Below are positions 1-8,501 of a DNA stretch of 64,000 nt, piece by piece. Within the stretch, counting starts at the first letter, position 1. Each line of letters starts with the position of its first letter. The notes under the pieces are model-generated. The model ran no database searches. It had not been told where the DNA came from and saw only the letters and a program-made list of their open reading frames with translations. Origin of the DNA: Cyanosarcina radialis HA8281-LM2 (GTDB lineage: Bacteria > Cyanobacteriota > Cyanobacteriia > Cyanobacteriales > CCAP-1448); NCBI GenBank assembly GCA_019359615.1, contig JAHHHA010000033.1:1-64000 (forward strand), written 5' to 3'. A program made the position numbers and the translations under genes.

Positions 1-105
1 ATTTGTCAAGAATTAGTCACCGAACTAATGAAATTAAATCGCAATAAATGGAAGTATTACCAACAAGGTCTAAGAGCTATGAAGCTGATTGAATCTGTAT
101 TCTAG
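1..105 (+). CDS. 3' end of an unrecognised gene (partial)
   Basis: Frame 1 is open from the window edge to a TAG at 103-105 and gives 34 residues, ending MKLIESVF. The stretch is rich in Lys, Asn and Tyr. The start lies outside the window and I do not recognise the family. Its stop codon directly abuts the stop codon of the truncated vapC on the other strand (106-108), so this gene end may sit at the rearrangement junction that cut vapC. Confidence 0.45.
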   Translation: MCQELVTELMKLNRNKWKYYQQGLRAMKLIESVF

Positions 106-273
106 CTAATTTCGTCTCCCCTTCAGGGTGTAAAGCTCATCTAGCACATAATTTGTCGTAATGAGAGTAATGCCTCTGACTGTATGATTAAATTCCACTG
201 CTTTGGTATGATTATCATCTTTACTATCAGCTAAGGCAGCGAAAGCACTAGTATCTACAAATATTCTCTTCAT
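106..273 (-). pseudogene. Truncated VapC-type PIN-domain toxin (N-terminal 55 residues)
   Basis: The frame starts MKRIFVDTSAFAAL, the classic first strand of a PIN ribonuclease with its first acidic residue (D7), and continues to NYVLDELYTL with the conserved acidic pair D45/E46. It then stops after only 55 codons. PIN toxins are normally about 125-145 residues, so the C-terminal half with the remaining catalytic acids is missing. The ATG overlaps the TGA of the upstream antitoxin gene (ATGA at 270-273), the usual coupling of a toxin-antitoxin pair. It is expected to be inactive. The break falls near position 106-120, next to the end of the plus-strand gene fragment. Confidence 0.75.
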
Positions 274-593
274 TCAGCTTTGGAATAGAGATACCGATCG
301 TGGTTAACAGATGGATTTTCTAAATTACCAGGAATGGCATCATCCCCTAGCGATCGCCAAACTTCCCAAGCTTCTTCGTCAATTGGTACTTGGCTGGGTG
401 CAACAGTAGAGGTCATCTCTGACTGTTTTAAAGGTTCTTCAGTTGGTTGTGCCTCGGTTGCTAGTAAATTAATCCTCTCTATCAGAAGTTTCTGCTCTGC
501 CTTGGGTAAGGCTCGAACTACCTGGATAATGGAGTCAACTAGCTGGGCGTTCATATTTTTGTCTCTCATTGATTTCACTACAGTTGGTTCCAT
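270..593 (-). CDS. Antitoxin-like protein upstream of a broken vapC
   Basis: This 107-residue hydrophilic protein has a helical N-terminal part (VDSIIQVVRALPKAEQKLLIERI) and an acidic, disordered C-terminal half ending DRYLYSKAE. The layout, with a small first gene overlapping a PIN gene by ATGA, is that of a type II antitoxin. The C-terminal tail would be the toxin-binding part. No DNA-binding fold is obvious, so the family is not named. An alternative start is the Met at residue 14 (MNAQLV). Since its toxin is truncated, it is now probably a solitary antitoxin. Confidence 0.6.
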   Translation of the reverse strand: MEPTVVKSMRDKNMNAQLVDSIIQVVRALPKAEQKLLIERINLLATEAQPTEEPLKQSEMTSTVAPSQVPIDEEAWEVWRSLGDDAIPGNLENPSVNHDRYLYSKAE

Positions 594-740
594 AAGTTTA
601 TTGTCTGGATCTTAACGCTAGTTATTTTAGGCGATCGCCAAACTCAATAATCGACTTGGTAGACTGGGTTAAACGAAGTGAAACACAGCTAAAACTCTCA
701 TCTGATGTTTGTTAAGGCTGGAAACCTAATTTTTGTAGTC

Positions 741-1277
741 ATGATGAATTCACTTACAACTACCCCACTATTAGAATTTCTGGCTCAACCCAATATTGAA
801 ACATCTCCAGCTTGGGAGTTAATTAGCGGACATCCGATCCAAAAGCCAATGCCAACCCTGTTTCATTCGCGCCTGCAACGCAATCTAGTAAATTTCATCA
901 ACGATCGCACCGATCGCTTTGAGGCGGTGCAAGAGTTACGCTGTATCGTGCCTCCCTACTCTCCTGTACCTGATATTTCCGTGGTGGCGATCGATCGCCT
1001 TCCGGCTGAAGACGGCCCGCTGAATGGTGCGCCAGACAGGTTAATTGAAATTCGATCGCCCGACCAAAGCACCCTGGATCTGCAAAACAAAATCCTTCAT
1101 TGTTTGAGTAACGGCACTCAATTAGCCTGGTTAATCGATCCAAACAGCCAGCAAATCTGGGTTTGGCAGCGAGACGAGTTGCCGATAATTTGTTCGAGAA
1201 CGGACGTTTTGCCCAGTTTGGGCGATCTGCCAGAACTTACGGTTGATGCTGTCATGGCTATGACAGGGCGACAATAA
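741..1277 (+). CDS. Uma2-family (DUF820) putative endonuclease
   Basis: The protein belongs to the very common cyanobacterial Uma2/DUF820 family, which has a PD-(D/E)xK nuclease fold and no well-established role; members often travel with mobile DNA. Visible family landmarks are the N-terminal WELISGHPIQKPMP segment, PVPDISVVAI (the PD motif), the catalytic-type LIEIRSPDQS, and HCLSNGTQLAWLIDP near the C-terminus. The length of about 178 residues is normal, so it looks intact. I start at the ATGATG at 741; an in-frame ATG at 705 would add twelve hydrophobic residues that the family does not need. It stands alone, with about 70 bases to the kinase gene. Confidence 0.8.
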   Translation: MMNSLTTTPLLEFLAQPNIETSPAWELISGHPIQKPMPTLFHSRLQRNLVNFINDRTDRFEAVQELRCIVPPYSPVPDISVVAIDRLPAEDGPLNGAPDRLIEIRSPDQSTLDLQNKILHCLSNGTQLAWLIDPNSQQIWVWQRDELPIICSRTDVLPSLGDLPELTVDAVMAMTGRQ

Positions 1278-1343
1278 AGCTAAAGTCTAGATTTGGCAAT
1301 ATAAAATGCTTCATTATAGATTTAAATTTCCCTGCACTACCCT

Positions 1344-3152
1344 ATGAGCTATTGTCTCAACCCCAACTGCCAAAAAAACGAAAACCCACCTAGCAGAAAA
1401 TATTGCCAAAACTGTGGTTCAAAACTATTGCTGCGAGAACGTTACCGCGCTATCAAAGTTATTGGACAAGGCGGTTTCGGCAAAACCTTCCTCGCAACTG
1501 ATGAAGATAAACCCTCCAAACCTCAATGTGTAATTAAACAGTTTTACCCCCAGGCCCAAGGCACAGATAACGCTCAAAAAGCGGCTGAACTCTTCGAGCG
1601 AGAAGCCGTGCGCTTAGATGATTTGGGCAACCATCCGCAGATCCCCGAACTGTTAGCGCACTTTACCGAAGATAACCAGCAGTATTTGGTGCAACAATTG
1701 ATTGATGGACAAAATTTAGCCCAGATATTAAAAACAGAAGGCACTTTCAATGAAGCCCAAATTCGTCATCTGTTAATTAGTTTATTGCCAATATTAGAAT
1801 TTATTCACTCACATCATGTTATTCATCGAGATATCAAGCCAGAAAACATTATTCTTCGTTCCATATCCCCCTTTGTTAAGGGGGGTTGGGGGGATCTAGT
1901 CTTAGTAGATTTTGGCGCAGCTAAATATGCGACTGGAACGGCGTTTATTAAAACTGGAACAGTAATTGGAACTGCGGAATATATTGCCCCGGAACAAAGC
2001 AGAGGCAAAGCGGTTTTTGCTAGCGATTTATATAGCTTAGGGGTAACTTGCATTTATTTACTCACCGGAATCTCGCCGTTTGAACTATTTGATGTTGCTG
2101 AAAATGCTTGGGTGTGGCGACAATTTTTAGTCGATAACCCAGTAAGCGATGAATTGGGTAAAATTCTTGACAAATTGATTGATAATGCTACTAATCATCG
2201 CTATCAATTTGCTCGACAAACAATTATAGATCTAAGCTCTAAAAGAATAATTGTTACCCCACCTGACTCAAGCGGACAAGAGACTGAAATTGCTCCTAAA
2301 ATCAGTATTTCTTTTTCTGAAAATACTCCTATAAAAACTAAAAATACTGAATTAAGGCGTTTTGAATTTGAAATGGTAAATTTAAGTGTTACAGGTAGAA
2401 TAATTAGAAAAATTCATGGACGGGCGGAATTTTTTGCTGAAGATTTAGGAGCAGGAGTAATTTTAGAAATGGTATCGATTCCTGGTGGCACGTTTATCAT
2501 GGGTTCATCAGATAAAGAGGAAGGACGAGCCGATTCTGAAAAACCACAGCATCAAGTAACCCTACCACCATTTTTCGTGGGTAAGTATCCAGTAACTCAA
2601 GAACAATGGGAAGCCTTGATAGGTGACAAGCCATCTCATTTTAGTGGGAATAAAAGACCTGTAGAAAACATTTTGTGGTATGATGCCGATGATTTTTGTC
2701 AAATCCTCTCACAAAAAACCGGAAAAAATTACCGATTGCCAACAGAAGCTGAGTGGGAATACGCTTGTAGAGCCGGAACAACGACACCTTTCTACTTTGG
2801 GCAAACAATTAGCACAGAAGTAGCCAACTACAACGGGGATCGTTATGAATTAGCACCACAAGGAATTAATCGCCAAGAAACAACCCCTGTATGCAGTTTT
2901 CCTGCTAACGCTTTTGGACTGTACGATCTTCACGGAAATGTCTGGGAATGGTGTGCCGATCCTTGGCATGAAAATTACCAAGGTGCGCCTTCAGATGGAA
3001 GTGTCTGGGAATCTAAAGAAGATGAGAAACACTACTTGTTACGTGGTGGTTCGTGGAAAGTCAATCCTCGTGAGTGCCGTTGCGCGTTTCGGAGAAAACA
3101 TAATCGACGCGAGAAGGAACAAGATATTGGTTTTCGGGTTGTTCTCTCCTGA
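1344..3152 (+). CDS. Ser/Thr protein kinase fused to an FGE-sulfatase domain
   Basis: This is a two-domain protein of 602 residues. An N-terminal zinc-ribbon-like motif (C4, C9, C21, C24) precedes a Hanks-type kinase: Gly loop GQGGFG at 41-46, VIK lysine K65, catalytic HRD at 161-163, DFG at 189-191 and APEQ further on. Residues about 374-602 form a formylglycine-generating-enzyme-like (FGE-sulfatase) domain with MVSIPGGTFIMGS, RLPTEAEWEYACRAG and a C-terminal RGGSW and IGFRVVLS. Such kinase-FGE fusions are known in cyanobacteria; the FGE part is probably a binding or sensor domain, not a true FGE. Unusually, the segment between HRDIKPEN and DFG carries a repeat-encoded SPFVKGGWGD insertion (see the repeat entry). 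Transcription is likely monocistronic. Confidence 0.88.
   Translation: MSYCLNPNCQKNENPPSRKYCQNCGSKLLLRERYRAIKVIGQGGFGKTFLATDEDKPSKPQCVIKQFYPQAQGTDNAQKAAELFEREAVRLDDLGNHPQIPELLAHFTEDNQQYLVQQLIDGQNLAQILKTEGTFNEAQIRHLLISLLPILEFIHSHHVIHRDIKPENIILRSISPFVKGGWGDLVLVDFGAAKYATGTAFIKTGTVIGTAEYIAPEQSRGKAVFASDLYSLGVTCIYLLTGISPFELFDVAENAWVWRQFLVDNPVSDELGKILDKLIDNATNHRYQFARQTIIDLSSKRIIVTPPDSSGQETEIAPKISISFSENTPIKTKNTELRRFEFEMVNLSVTGRIIRKIHGRAEFFAEDLGAGVILEMVSIPGGTFIMGSSDKEEGRADSEKPQHQVTLPPFFVGKYPVTQEQWEALIGDKPSHFSGNKRPVENILWYDADDFCQILSQKTGKNYRLPTEAEWEYACRAGTTTPFYFGQTISTEVANYNGDRYELAPQGINRQETTPVCSFPANAFGLYDLHGNVWEWCADPWHENYQGAPSDGSVWESKEDEKHYLLRGGSWKVNPRECRCAFRRKHNRREKEQDIGFRVVLS
1862..1898 (+). repeat. Dispersed G/C-run repeat captured in frame in the kinase gene
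   Basis: The stretch is CATATCCCCCTTTGTTAAG followed by a G-rich half GGGGGTTGGGGGGATC. It is a variant of a common cyanobacterial spacer repeat; a second copy lies between genes at 6345-6378. Here it is read as SPFVKGGWGD between the catalytic loop and DFG of the kinase. In the second kinase of this window the same interval is seven residues shorter. Confidence 0.8.
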
Positions 3153-3181
3153 ATCAGAACTCTTGATATCGAATATAACTC

Positions 3182-6100
3182 CTAACCTTGGAGTTGCCGC
3201 AAGCGATCGCGCAAAATTTCGGCTTGTTTTTCTAACTCGGCTAAAGCATCTCTAGCGCCTTGAACTACTTCTGGTGCAGCTTTGCCGACAAAGTTGGGAT
3301 TTTCCAATCGGGCTTGCAAAGATTTAATTTCGGCTTCGATTTTGCTCAACTTTTTCTCTAATTTGGCGCGTAAAGCTGTTATATCTACTACCCCTGTAAG
3401 CGGAACTAAAACTTGTACCGTGCCAATGACGCTAGCGATCGTTTGTTCTGGTTCTTGTTCTAAAGTTTGGGTAATAGTTAGTCGATCGACTTTACCCAAA
3501 TCAGTAATGTAAGACTCCCCAGTATTGAGAATTTCCCGTTCCTTGTCGTTTTCAGTTTGCAAAATTGCCGCTATTTTTACCCCTGGTTTGATGTCAGCTT
3601 CCGATCGCAAGTTGCGAATAGTACGAATTGTGCCAATTAGCAATTCAAAGTCCTGTTCTAAATCGGGAGAAATCAAATTTAAATCTGCTTCTGGATAACT
3701 TTGTAATGCCAGGGTTTCATTGTCTCCAGCCTGTGCTAAAGTTTGCCAGATTTCTTCGGTGATGTGAGGCATAAAGGGATGGAGTAATTTCAAAATCCCT
3801 TCCAACACGTAAGCTAAAGTTTGTTGTGCCACTTGCCGCGACGTTGGATCTGCGTCTTTTTGCAGGCGAGATTTCACCAGTTCGATGTACCAATCGCAAA
3901 AATCTCCCCAGATGAACTCGTAAAGTCCTTTAGCGGCTTCGCCGAGTCCGTAGGCTTCGATGTATTTGCTGGTTTGTTGCACCACCTGATGGTAGCGAGA
4001 CAGAATCCAGCGATCGCACAATTGTAATTGTAGAGACGTTCCATGGAACGTCTCCCCCAATTGTTTTGGAGTTTTACCATCCAGATTCATCATCACAAAC
4101 CGAGAAGCATTCCACAGCTTGTTGGTGAAGTTGCGAGATGCTTCTACAGATTCCGACAAAGGTTCTCGTTCCTGAAAAACTGTTTCTAAGCGATCGAGCT
4201 TTTCTGACAAGGCTTTTTGCCACTCAGTCGCAGGTTGCTTGGAGGCAGCTTTTAGCTCTTTTTCTAACGTCTTAATCAACTCCGAAAAAGACAAAGATTG
4301 ATTCTGCGAGGCTTTCGCTTTTAGTCGATCGACCTTATTTTTTAACTCCTTGAGTTCTTTGTTTAATTTTTCCAGCAAATCTGAAGAGGGTGTAGACTCG
4401 ATCGCCTTTCGCAGCAAATTCAACTCATAAATTGCCCGATTTAACCTAAAGCTAATATCTTGCCCGGCCCCAGCTACTTCTCTAACTAACGTGTAGCGCA
4501 AAGCATCGGTGCCGTATTTGTCCATCATTAACAGCGGATCGATGCCATTGCCAGCAGTTTTAGACATTTTTTTGCCGTTTTCATCTAACACCAAACCGTG
4601 GATGTAGACATCTTTAAACGGCATTCTCTCGGTGAAATGTCCCGCCATCATAGTCATCCGCGCTACCCAGAAAAAGATGATGTCAAATCCGGTAACTAGA
4701 GTAGTTGTAGGATAATAAGCCTCTAAATCGCGGGTGGTTTCCGGCCAGCCTAAAGTCGAAAACGGCCACAATCCCGAAGAAAACCAGGTATCGAGTACGT
4801 CTTCATCTTGCTTTAATTTGACCTGTTTGCCGAATTTAGCGATCGCTTTCTCTTTAGCCTCAGCCTCATTTCTCCCCACTACGAACGGCGTTTCCTCAGT
4901 AATCTCTCCCCCAGTTTCGCTGACGGCGTACCAAGCCGGGATTTGATGTCCCCACCACAGTTGGCGCGAGATGCACCAATCTTTTAATTTCACCAACCAG
5001 TCGCGATAAACCTTCGTCCAGCGGTGGGGGACGAACTGCGGTGAATTCTTCCCGTCTAGGAATTGCAGGGCAGTTTTTGCCAAAGATTCAATCTTGACGA
5101 ACCATTGCGTAGATAGTAGAGGTTCGATCGGTACTTTACCGCGATCGCTGTAGGGTACAGAATGCTGGTAGTCTTCTATTTTTACCAAGAAACCGTCGGC
5201 TTCCAACCGCTGCACCACCCCCTCGCGGGCGACAAATCGATCTTGTCCGACAAACGGTCCGGCATTTTCGTTTAACGTGCCGTCCTTATTCATAATGTTG
5301 ATGAAGGGCAACTGATGGCGATTGCCCATCTCGAAGTCGTTCGGATCGTGGGCAGGTGTCACTTTGACGCAACCCGTACCGAATTCTGGATCGACCAGTT
5401 CGTCAGCAATTATTGGGATTTCCCGATTCATAATCGGCAGAGTTACCGTTTTCCCCACCAATTTTTGATAGCGCGGATCTTTGGGATTCACCGCCACGGC
5501 TGTATCGCCCAACATGGTTTCGGGGCGAGTAGTTGCTACTTCGACGTAGCCCGAACGATCGGTCAAGGGATAGCGGAAATGCCATAGATGCCCGTTGGTG
5601 GGACGATCTTCTACTTCTAAATCTGAAACTGCCGACTGAGAAGCCGGACACCAATTCACCAAGTATTTACCCCGATAAATTAACCCCTCGTCGGACATCC
5701 TGACAAAGGCTTCCCGCACTGCCTCGGACAAGCCCTCATCCATGGTGAAGCGTTCCCGCGACCAATCTACCGACAATCCCAACCGCCGCATCTGACCGAC
5801 AATTGTGCCCTCAGAATCTTGCTTCCACTGCCAAGCGCGTTCTAAGAATTTCTCTCGTCCCAATTGGTAGCGGGTCTTACCCTCTTTTTGCAACTCCTTT
5901 TCCAGCATGGTATGAACGGCAATACTGGCATGATCGGTTCCGGGCAACCACATAGTGTTCAATCCCTTCATCCGGTGATAGCGGACGAGGATATCCATGA
6001 TCGTATGTCCCAAAGCGTGACCCATGTGCAAGCTGCCCGTAACGTTAGGCGGCGGAATCACCATACTGTAAGGTTCGCCGCCCCGTTCTGGATCGGCTTT

Positions 6101-6193
6101 GAAAGCTTGGCTCTCTTCCCATTGCTTTTGCCACTTAGCTTCGGTGGTAAAGGGGTCGTATTGGGTTGGCAGGTTGGGGGTGCTTGAAGTCAT
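3182..6193 (-). CDS. valS: Valyl-tRNA synthetase
   Basis: A class I aminoacyl-tRNA synthetase of 1003 residues, which charges tRNA-Val in the cytoplasm. Seen in the sequence: [17 protein letters not shown] (the HIGH region) near residue 50, editing-domain segments ([32 protein letters not shown]), [20 protein letters not shown] (KMSKS) near 540, the anticodon-binding part with [12 protein letters not shown], and a C-terminal coiled-coil tRNA-binding arm ending at RDRLRQLQG. Two things are odd. About 95 charged residues rich in Lys, Glu and Leu (roughly 585-681) separate the catalytic core from [13 protein letters not shown] palindromic repeat is read as GETFHGTS near 712-720. The frame is intact, so it should be functional. 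Confidence 0.97.
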   Translation of the reverse strand: MTSSTPNLPTQYDPFTTEAKWQKQWEESQAFKADPERGGEPYSMVIPPPNVTGSLHMGHALGHTIMDILVRYHRMKGLNTMWLPGTDHASIAVHTMLEKELQKEGKTRYQLGREKFLERAWQWKQDSEGTIVGQMRRLGLSVDWSRERFTMDEGLSEAVREAFVRMSDEGLIYRGKYLVNWCPASQSAVSDLEVEDRPTNGHLWHFRYPLTDRSGYVEVATTRPETMLGDTAVAVNPKDPRYQKLVGKTVTLPIMNREIPIIADELVDPEFGTGCVKVTPAHDPNDFEMGNRHQLPFINIMNKDGTLNENAGPFVGQDRFVAREGVVQRLEADGFLVKIEDYQHSVPYSDRGKVPIEPLLSTQWFVKIESLAKTALQFLDGKNSPQFVPHRWTKVYRDWLVKLKDWCISRQLWWGHQIPAWYAVSETGGEITEETPFVVGRNEAEAKEKAIAKFGKQVKLKQDEDVLDTWFSSGLWPFSTLGWPETTRDLEAYYPTTTLVTGFDIIFFWVARMTMMAGHFTERMPFKDVYIHGLVLDENGKKMSKTAGNGIDPLLMMDKYGTDALRYTLVREVAGAGQDISFRLNRAIYELNLLRKAIESTPSSDLLEKLNKELKELKNKVDRLKAKASQNQSLSFSELIKTLEKELKAASKQPATEWQKALSEKLDRLETVFQEREPLSESVEASRNFTNKLWNASRFVMMNLDGKTPKQLGETFHGTSLQLQLCDRWILSRYHQVVQQTSKYIEAYGLGEAAKGLYEFIWGDFCDWYIELVKSRLQKDADPTSRQVAQQTLAYVLEGILKLLHPFMPHITEEIWQTLAQAGDNETLALQSYPEADLNLISPDLEQDFELLIGTIRTIRNLRSEADIKPGVKIAAILQTENDKEREILNTGESYITDLGKVDRLTITQTLEQEPEQTIASVIGTVQVLVPLTGVVDITALRAKLEKKLSKIEAEIKSLQARLENPNFVGKAAPEVVQGARDALAELEKQAEILRDRLRQLQG
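4033..4054. repeat. 22-bp perfect palindrome inside valS
   Basis: The sequence is GAGACGTTCCA followed immediately by its exact reverse complement. It belongs to the GTAGAGAC...GTCTCTAC palindrome family found between genes at 15201, 38760, 50588 and 56659. Here it lies within the coding frame of valS and contributes residues reading ETFHGTS just before [11 protein letters not shown]. Confidence 0.85.
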
Positions 6194-6525
6194 GGAAAAG
6201 TCAGCAGTGAATTCCTTCTAACATCTTGCCACAGCCCCAGCCGTGAATTTAGCAGCAGAGCGATCGCCTGATGGTTATCTCTGCGTCATATGGAATCGGT
6301 TTAATTAGTTGCAGCTTGCACCAAGCAAGGGGAAACATTCTCAAAGCCCCCCTTTTTAAGGGGGATTTAGGGGGATCTGGATGTCGAGTGGCATAACCGA
6401 TAACTCGTGTATGCACCATAGCCTTGCAGGATAGAGTAAGGTGAAGGCAAAAAGTTAGTAGATAATCGGATCTGGGCAAGTTAATAATTAACTGTTAGCA
6501 AAATTCTAGCGATCGCCTTCAACTT
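6194..6525. other. valS-manC divergent spacer with a dispersed repeat
   Basis: No gene is visible in this 332-base region between two divergently transcribed genes. It must hold both promoters. Its one recognisable element is a spacer repeat at about 6345-6378: a run of Cs, CTTTTTAAG, then GGGGGATTTAGGGGGATC. This is the same family as the copy embedded in the kinase gene at 1862. A HIP1-like GCGATCGC lies at 6259 and another just before manC. Confidence 0.6.
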
Positions 6526-7605
6526 ATGACTAACTCGTTAATCCCCGTAATTCTGGCTGGTGGCAAAGGAGAACGTTTTTGGCCTCTAAGCCGCCAACAC
6601 CAGCCCAAACAGTTTTTATGTCTGGATGGCACTGGTAAGAGTTTATTGCAAGCTACAGCCGATCGCTTGCTCCCCCTAGCTGGAGGCTGGGAACAGTTAT
6701 GGGTGGTGACATCTGCCCGTTTAGCCGCACAAGTGCGATCGCACCTGCCCCAACTTCCAGAAACTAACTTACTTCTAGAACCAGAAGGCAAAGATACTGC
6801 TCCAGCGGTGGCGTGGACTTCCATAGAAATAGCCCGACGTTATGGAGAAGAAGCCGCGATCGGATTTTTCCCTGCCGATCATTGGATTGGTGACGAGCCA
6901 GCTTTTCAAAATACCCTCAAAGCAGCAGTAGAACTGGCAACCACCCAACCAGCGATCGTCACCTTGGGAATTACCCCTAGCTATCCTTCCACGGGCTACG
7001 GATACATCGAACAAGGAGATCGGGCGGGCACTTTCAGAGATTTGCCAGCTTATCGAGTCAACTGTTTTCGCGAAAAACCAGATATGGACACGGCAGAAAA
7101 GTTTCTCGCCACCAAAGACAGCAGCGGCTGTTGTCCTTATACCTGGAATAGCGGGATGTTTGTTTTTCGCGCTGGTGTGGTGTTAGCCGAATTACGCACC
7201 CATGCCCCCGAAATTGTCGCCCCCTTAGCCGAAAAGGGAGTCGCTGCTTATAGCGAGTTGTCGAAAAAGAGTATCGACTACGCTTTGATGGAAAAGACTC
7301 AACTAGCCTACGTCCTCCCGGCTTCCTTCGGTTGGGACGATTTGGGAGACTGGAACGCTCTAGAACGGCTGTTGAATCGGGATGCTCCCAATGTCGAACT
7401 AGCTAACCATTTAGGACTAGATACCACCGGATCGATTTTCTACGCTGTCGATAAGGAAGAAGCGATCTGCACTATTGGGTTAGAAGATGTAGTAGTAGTA
7501 CGCGATCGCCATGTCACCCTAATCGTCAACAAACACCGCACCCAGGACATCAAACAACTGCTAAAAATGCTGCAAGATCGTCCCGATTTTCACAAATTAC
7601 TATAA
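6526..7605 (+). CDS. manC: Mannose-1-phosphate guanylyltransferase
   Basis: A nucleotidyltransferase of 359 residues that makes GDP-mannose from mannose-1-phosphate and GTP, feeding exopolysaccharide, LPS and glycan synthesis. The N-terminus has the pyrophosphorylase signature LAGGKGERFWPLSR followed by PKQF, and further family landmarks are FFPADHWI, GITPSYPSTGYGYIEQG, FREKPD, WNSGMFVFRA and the C-terminal SFGWDDLGDWNAL. It lacks the C-terminal phosphomannose isomerase domain of bifunctional AlgA-type enzymes, so it is the short form. No partner sugar genes adjoin it. Confidence 0.93.
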   Translation: MTNSLIPVILAGGKGERFWPLSRQHQPKQFLCLDGTGKSLLQATADRLLPLAGGWEQLWVVTSARLAAQVRSHLPQLPETNLLLEPEGKDTAPAVAWTSIEIARRYGEEAAIGFFPADHWIGDEPAFQNTLKAAVELATTQPAIVTLGITPSYPSTGYGYIEQGDRAGTFRDLPAYRVNCFREKPDMDTAEKFLATKDSSGCCPYTWNSGMFVFRAGVVLAELRTHAPEIVAPLAEKGVAAYSELSKKSIDYALMEKTQLAYVLPASFGWDDLGDWNALERLLNRDAPNVELANHLGLDTTGSIFYAVDKEEAICTIGLEDVVVVRDRHVTLIVNKHRTQDIKQLLKMLQDRPDFHKLL

Positions 7606-7751
7606 GTTTAGGATTGAGGACGCTTTCCCAAAGCCGAGGTAGACATTGCAGCTAACAGAGTAAGAGATCTCGATGAAATCCTTCGCCACGGGTGATTTCT
7701 TTCTATATGCGATCGCTCCACACTTTCTTTTGAGTCACATCGATCGCAATA

Positions 7752-7823
7752 TCGATTCGGGAAGGGTTAGCAACACCGATCGAAAAGTGCGATCGCCAGT
7801 TTTCAGGAGATTGTGAGCCGTGA
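7752..7823 (+). pseudogene. 3' fragment of a Phd/YefM-type antitoxin gene
   Basis: The frame reads SIREGLATPIEKCDRQF before running into a stop. Its 48 bases at 7752-7799 match 9451-9498, the 3' end of the intact antitoxin gene at 9274-9510, with only three differences. Nothing upstream in frame resembles the rest of the gene. This is therefore a decayed duplicate end of the same antitoxin, about 1.7 kb away. Confidence 0.75.
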
Positions 7824-7868
7824 ATTGTAAGCTAAGATCGGAGAAATTATTGTTGCTGGATAACTGAT

Positions 7869-8093
7869 ATGACAACCGCAGCACGTGTTATTCATAGCGA
7901 CCCTGATATTCTGGGAGGAACCACTGTTTTTGTGGGAACTCGCGTACCAATAAAAACTTTGCTCGATTATCTCGAAGCTGGCGATTCACTAGATATATTC
8001 TTGGATCGTTTTCCCAGTGTTAGCCGCGAGCAAGCGATCGCGGCTTTGGAATTAGCTAAGGAAATGCTAACAACCTATGCGAATTCTGCTTGA
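7869..8093 (+). CDS. DUF433 antitoxin
   Basis: This 74-residue protein has the DUF433 pattern: ARVIHSDPDILGGTTVFVGTRVPIKTLLDYLEAGDSLDIFLDRFPSV followed by EQAIAALELA. DUF433 proteins carry a winged-helix-like fold and act as antitoxins, usually directly upstream of a DUF5615 PIN-like toxin. Here the DUF5615 start codon lies inside the gene end (overlap 8077-8093), but that toxin is cut short. The antitoxin itself looks complete. Confidence 0.82.
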   Translation: MTTAARVIHSDPDILGGTTVFVGTRVPIKTLLDYLEAGDSLDIFLDRFPSVSREQAIAALELAKEMLTTYANSA

Positions 8094-8160
8094 TGAATGC
8101 GCCCCGCGACTTTTAAATTCTGAGTGCAAAATATCAAACAGTAAACTACGATTGAAGTAA
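8077..8160 (+). pseudogene. Truncated DUF5615 PIN-like toxin
   Basis: It begins MRILLDECAPRLLNSE, the hallmark N-terminus of DUF5615 toxins with the first acidic pair (D6, E7). The frame then loses similarity and stops after 27 codons; intact members have about 110-120. The start overlaps the DUF433 antitoxin gene by 17 bases, as in intact modules. Almost all of the nuclease is missing, so no toxin activity is expected. Confidence 0.7.
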
Positions 8161-8189
8161 GACTTGAGTTGAAATGAGGTCGATCGCCA

Positions 8190-8402
8190 ATGCCTGAACG
8201 GTTAGAAGAACGGGTAGCAAATTTAGAAGCTGAAGTTGCACGGCTGAGAAACAAGTTAGAAAACGATTCATCCTCCAAATCGTGGTGGCAGAAAATTGCT
8301 GTAACATTTGCTGACAACTCAGCTTATGATGAGGCGATGCGGCTGGGACGCGAGTATCGCGATTCTCTCCGGCAAAGTTCTACAGAGCCATCTGATGAGT
8401 AG
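8190..8402 (+). CDS. Coiled-coil antitoxin of a PIN toxin module (toxin broken)
   Basis: The 70-residue protein has an N-terminal coiled coil (MPERLEERVANLEAEVARLRNKLE), then SWWQKIAVTF and an acidic tail (YDEAMRLGREYRDSL). The same design is seen in the gene at 53493-53738, where the downstream PIN toxin is intact. Here the stop codon abuts the ATG of a PIN gene cut to 21 codons. It is probably a retained antitoxin. Confidence 0.7.
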   Translation: MPERLEERVANLEAEVARLRNKLENDSSSKSWWQKIAVTFADNSAYDEAMRLGREYRDSLRQSSTEPSDE

Positions 8403-8468
8403 ATGTATATTCTCGATACCGACCATCTTAGCGTTCTAGATAGTGTTGGATTAAAATGTGAAAAGTAA
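8403..8468 (+). pseudogene. N-terminal remnant of a PIN-domain toxin
   Basis: Starting directly at the base after the antitoxin stop, the frame reads MYILDTDHLSVLDSV and ends after 21 codons. MYILDTDH is the conserved first strand of PIN toxins and matches the start of the intact toxin at 53059-53481 (MSLYILDTDHISL). The remaining roughly 115 residues are gone. Confidence 0.7.
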
Positions 8469-8501
8469 CGATCGTGCCTATTTCAACTGATATTCATTTC
8501 T

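Noticed and set aside
4130-4445. CAAD membrane domain in ValRS
   Set aside because: The insertion has no pair of hydrophobic helices; it is strongly charged.
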